Positions 61,434 to 64,000 of a DNA stretch of 64,000 nt are shown in pieces. The stretch comes from Floccularia luteovirens (lineage: Eukaryota > Basidiomycota > Agaricomycetes > Agaricales > Squamanitaceae), in assembly GCA_009739215.1 (NCBI GenBank), contig VSJF01000001.1, positions 2,852,001-2,916,000 of the forward strand, written 5' to 3'. The translations under genes and the position numbers were made by a program. Every line of letters begins with the position of its first letter. Positions within the stretch are counted from its first letter, which is position 1. The notes below the pieces were generated by a model. The model saw nothing but the letters and a program-made list of their open reading frames with translations. It had not been told where the DNA came from and did no database searches.

Positions 61434-63848
61434 TCACACAAGCCGCATGTTGCGGAGATTTCCTTTGATAATAAAATCTCTCACTGTGTGTTAGGTATTA
61501 ACAACCATAAGGACGGACGATCATCTCGCGAGAGTCGGAAACGTACCAGTCGCTATGATAGTTGCGGTTCTTGTGGTGTCAGTGACCGCGGTAAGATGAA
61601 CTGCGGATAGAAGTTGGCCAAACTGAGCAAAGAAGAGAAGACCAAAAGAAGCTACTTACTATGTAGGTCGCGCTCTTTGTTAGGAGTAAAAGATTGATGT
61701 AGAGCTCCAAATTTATTCCGGAAGTCTGTTTTGAGCGTAGTGTGATAGGGAGTTGGCAAAAAATAATAACCAGAACGGGTTTCACGTACATTTCGATACC
61801 GAATCATAGTCATTGGGCCGGTCTCCATACGAAACCATGTGATGATTCAATTTAACTCCAGCATCAAGTTTGGCCTGTAGCAACATTAACTCAGTTTAGA
61901 CATGGCACAGAGTTGATGATACCTGTAATAGATCGCATTTGTTCAGAAAAAGGACAATGCTAACTGAGGCTAGTAACTTGTTGGTGACAACAGCTTTCCA
62001 TAGAAGTAAAGAATCCTGTAGTCTGTTAACACGAGGATCCTGAGTCACTTGGTGAGCCGCAATTAAAAATATGGGGTTGTCATTGAGAATCACCTCTGCT
62101 AGAACCTGATGTAAGGGAATGTGAGATACATCTCAGAGAGAAAAAAAGGTGTAGTTCTTACCTGATCGAAAGTTGATATAGGGGCTAAGAAGATGATGGC
62201 ATTCACTGAGAATCACGGAGTCGGTATCAAGAACAACATCGGGAATAGTTGAAAACATCAGGCTCACCATCCTCAAAGTAAGGAGCCCAAGCTTGTCGCT
62301 GATTCCTTGCTCCACCAACGTCATATATTCGCCAGTCAACACCTCTATTACTCCCAGATGAGATGGAAAATGTATGCTCAACAACTCCCATAGTCTTTAA
62401 TCGCGCCTTTAGGACATCGGCTAGGACGCAGTCATTCAGACACGGGACACCGTGAAAAAGATATGGAAGAATTCTCACAATCTGTCGGGATGTATTTTTT
62501 TGCTGTGATTCTTGGGATCTCATCGAGATAGCTGCAGGAAACGTGAGGAACAGACGACAAAAATAAGCAACATGAAGGATCATACAATCCACTGCTTTCC
62601 TCCAACCGCAACCGTCTTTCGTGCAGCTTCATCCTGACTTGGGGGTCCCACCATAGTTCCATCATAACAGGGGCACAAGCATGGAGTGTATGCACAGGGT
62701 CATCGGGATCTTCCCACCAGCCCTCAATCTCTCCAGAATGTGCGCTTTTGGGGCTTTTTGACTTGCCGCCAAGAGCAAAAGCTTTTTTCCAATTAGTTGA
62801 CGTGTGAACAAAAAGCTCTTTTCCTCTGGAGGTTGCATTCATCATCGCTTGCCTATCTAGTGTCGGCTTTTTCTGAGGTATCGTAATGGTAGGGGTCGGT
62901 CTTCCATTAACTGAGGTAGGTACACCATTCACTATATGGAAATTCTCTTTACCATTAGTGTGGCCGGGACGATGGTCTAGACTAGAACGTGCTGTGCTTG
63001 TATGCGTGGAGTCATCGTCACATTGTGGCGACGAAAGCATGCGCATAAGTCGACCTTCTAGTTCAATCAGGGGTTGCAACCGCTGCTGATAAGACTCGTA
63101 ATTAAGTACTCGGGTATCCAGGATAGCTGAGGGTGGTCGCCCGTTGGATGAAATAATGACAGAGGCGGTCTCCATTGAGTCGTCGTCGTGCTCGTCGAAG
63201 GCGTCTCCTTCCGGAGCAAGCGCATCTAGTATTCTGTATCACAGCAACTTAGTATATTATTGGGCAACAGAAATCCAGGTATACCTTCGAATGGATTTTA
63301 CCAAGTTTAGATAAATTACGGCTCTCCAAGCAATTCTTTCCGCGTGGAAAGCAGCTGGAGTATGTAAGAGTTGAAACTCTGTGATAAATTGGTTAGAACA
63401 TATGCAAGGACATGAAGTTCATAGGCCCAAGGAGAGATGATATATCCGAGTCTTCAGCTCCGAAAAAAAGAAGGATGATGTCCGGACGGAGTCTATCAGT
63501 GGAGTAGTAACTTTGCACCATTACAAGCAAGACTTTCCACACTTGGACAGGTGGACAGAATATGTGCAATGGGATGGAAAGTGGGTGCTCACGTTTCAGC
63601 GTAGTACTCTTGCCAGACTCGGATTGACCCAGAAGCAATACATTTACATCTGGTTTTACTTTTTTCTTATCTAACCTCTCCTGACGTATCATTTCGTCGA
63701 TGCGGTCGCTGACCTTCTTAGCATCGCTCTCTGCTTTCAACCGAGCGTCTCGTTCTGCAACTGATTCATTTGGGGGCGGTTGTAGGGCAGCAGTGAGGGG
63801 GTCTGATAGAGTTCTGCGACGAGAATGAGACTGCTTTGATTTTGCCAT
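61434..63848 (-). CDS. Atypical heterotrimeric G-protein alpha subunit
   Basis: GTP-binding signalling protein of a diverged G-alpha type found in basidiomycetes. Twelve exons (one of 12 nt at 62094-62105) give 543 residues, about 190 more than a typical G-alpha. It starts MAKSKQSHSRRR, so it lacks the Gly2 used for myristoylation. P-loop: LLLGQSESGKSTTLK (usual form GxGESGKS). A large insert in the helical domain holds SVIISSNGRPPSAILDTRVL and NGKENFHIVNGVPTSVNGRP. Switch I: DVLKARLKTMGVVEHTF, with the conserved Arg and Thr. Switch II: YDVGGARNQRQAWAPYF, where the usual catalytic Gln after DVGG is Ala. NKxD: VLFLNKCDLLQ. TCAT-like: HLTAVTDTTRTA. It ends IIKGNLRNMRLV, with no ADP-ribosylation Cys. 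Confidence 0.92.
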
Positions 63849-64000
63849 GAGGGATTAAGGAGGGGAGAGGGACATGGAAGATATAAGGAATAAATAAGGA
63901 GACAAGCAAAGAAGAATTCGAAATCGAAGCAACTGCCATTATTGCTCGCGTGGGACCTCAAATCACAACACGTGAGCCGAGTCCAACCCTATGAGATCGC

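Noticed and set aside
1..64000. CRISPR arrays, tRNA genes, bacterial operons, complete transposons
   Set aside because: None seen: no regularly spaced repeats, no cloverleaf with matching box A and box B, no transposase or reverse transcriptase motifs, and the genes are clearly eukaryotic.

Overview
The window comes from a fungal nuclear genome, almost certainly a mushroom-forming basidiomycete (Agaricomycetes). Genes carry many short spliceosomal introns (mostly about 45-80 nt), and the families fit: a class IV chitin synthase with long disordered tails, an atypical extended G-alpha, an expanded C2H2 zinc-finger family, a Whi2-like BTB protein, a LAM-type sterol transporter, a copper amine oxidase and a CorA-like transporter. 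All gene models were assembled by hand from splice signals, reading frame and family similarity; no transcript data or database search was available.

Layout. 1-6.5 kb: an Fe(II)/2-oxoglutarate dioxygenase of the xanthine dioxygenase type (cut by the window edge), divergently paired ribosomal protein genes eL21 and uS4, and a GH47 alpha-mannosidase. 6.6-11 kb: an accessory block in which a unit of about 2.1 kb, holding a C2H2 zinc-finger gene and a conserved noncoding element, is tandemly duplicated; a third, inverted copy of the element lies at the left border next to the GH47 start. 11.5-25 kb: a small unknown protein, a LAM/GRAM-VASt sterol transporter, a homeodomain factor, a copper amine oxidase and a CorA-like divalent-cation transporter. 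25-27.3 kb has no recognised gene. 27.3-45.3 kb: a large disordered protein, a Sec14-like lipid transfer protein, a class IV chitin synthase, a Whi2-like regulator and an unknown phospho-/Ser-rich protein. 46.8-48.5 kb: a DM9-VWA two-domain protein with a damaged reading frame. 48.5-51.3 kb has no recognised gene. 51.3-64 kb: a hexose transporter, the DASH subunit Ask1, an inositol monophosphatase, proteasome subunit alpha-5, a RidA-family deaminase and an atypical G-alpha.

Themes. Most genes are housekeeping, with a leaning toward cell wall and membrane biology (chitin synthase, GH47, Sec14, LAM, CorA, sugar porter) and signalling (G-alpha, Whi2). They are not a co-regulated cluster. The most unusual items are the duplicated zinc-finger unit, whose noncoding part is identical over about 160 bp while the coding part has diverged; at least four GC-AG introns in ordinary genes; the DM9-VWA fusion with a one-base frame break; an Ask1 gene with a frame shift at an A5 run; a G-alpha in which the catalytic Gln position reads Ala; and a RidA gene with two in-frame starts predicting mitochondrial and cytosolic forms.
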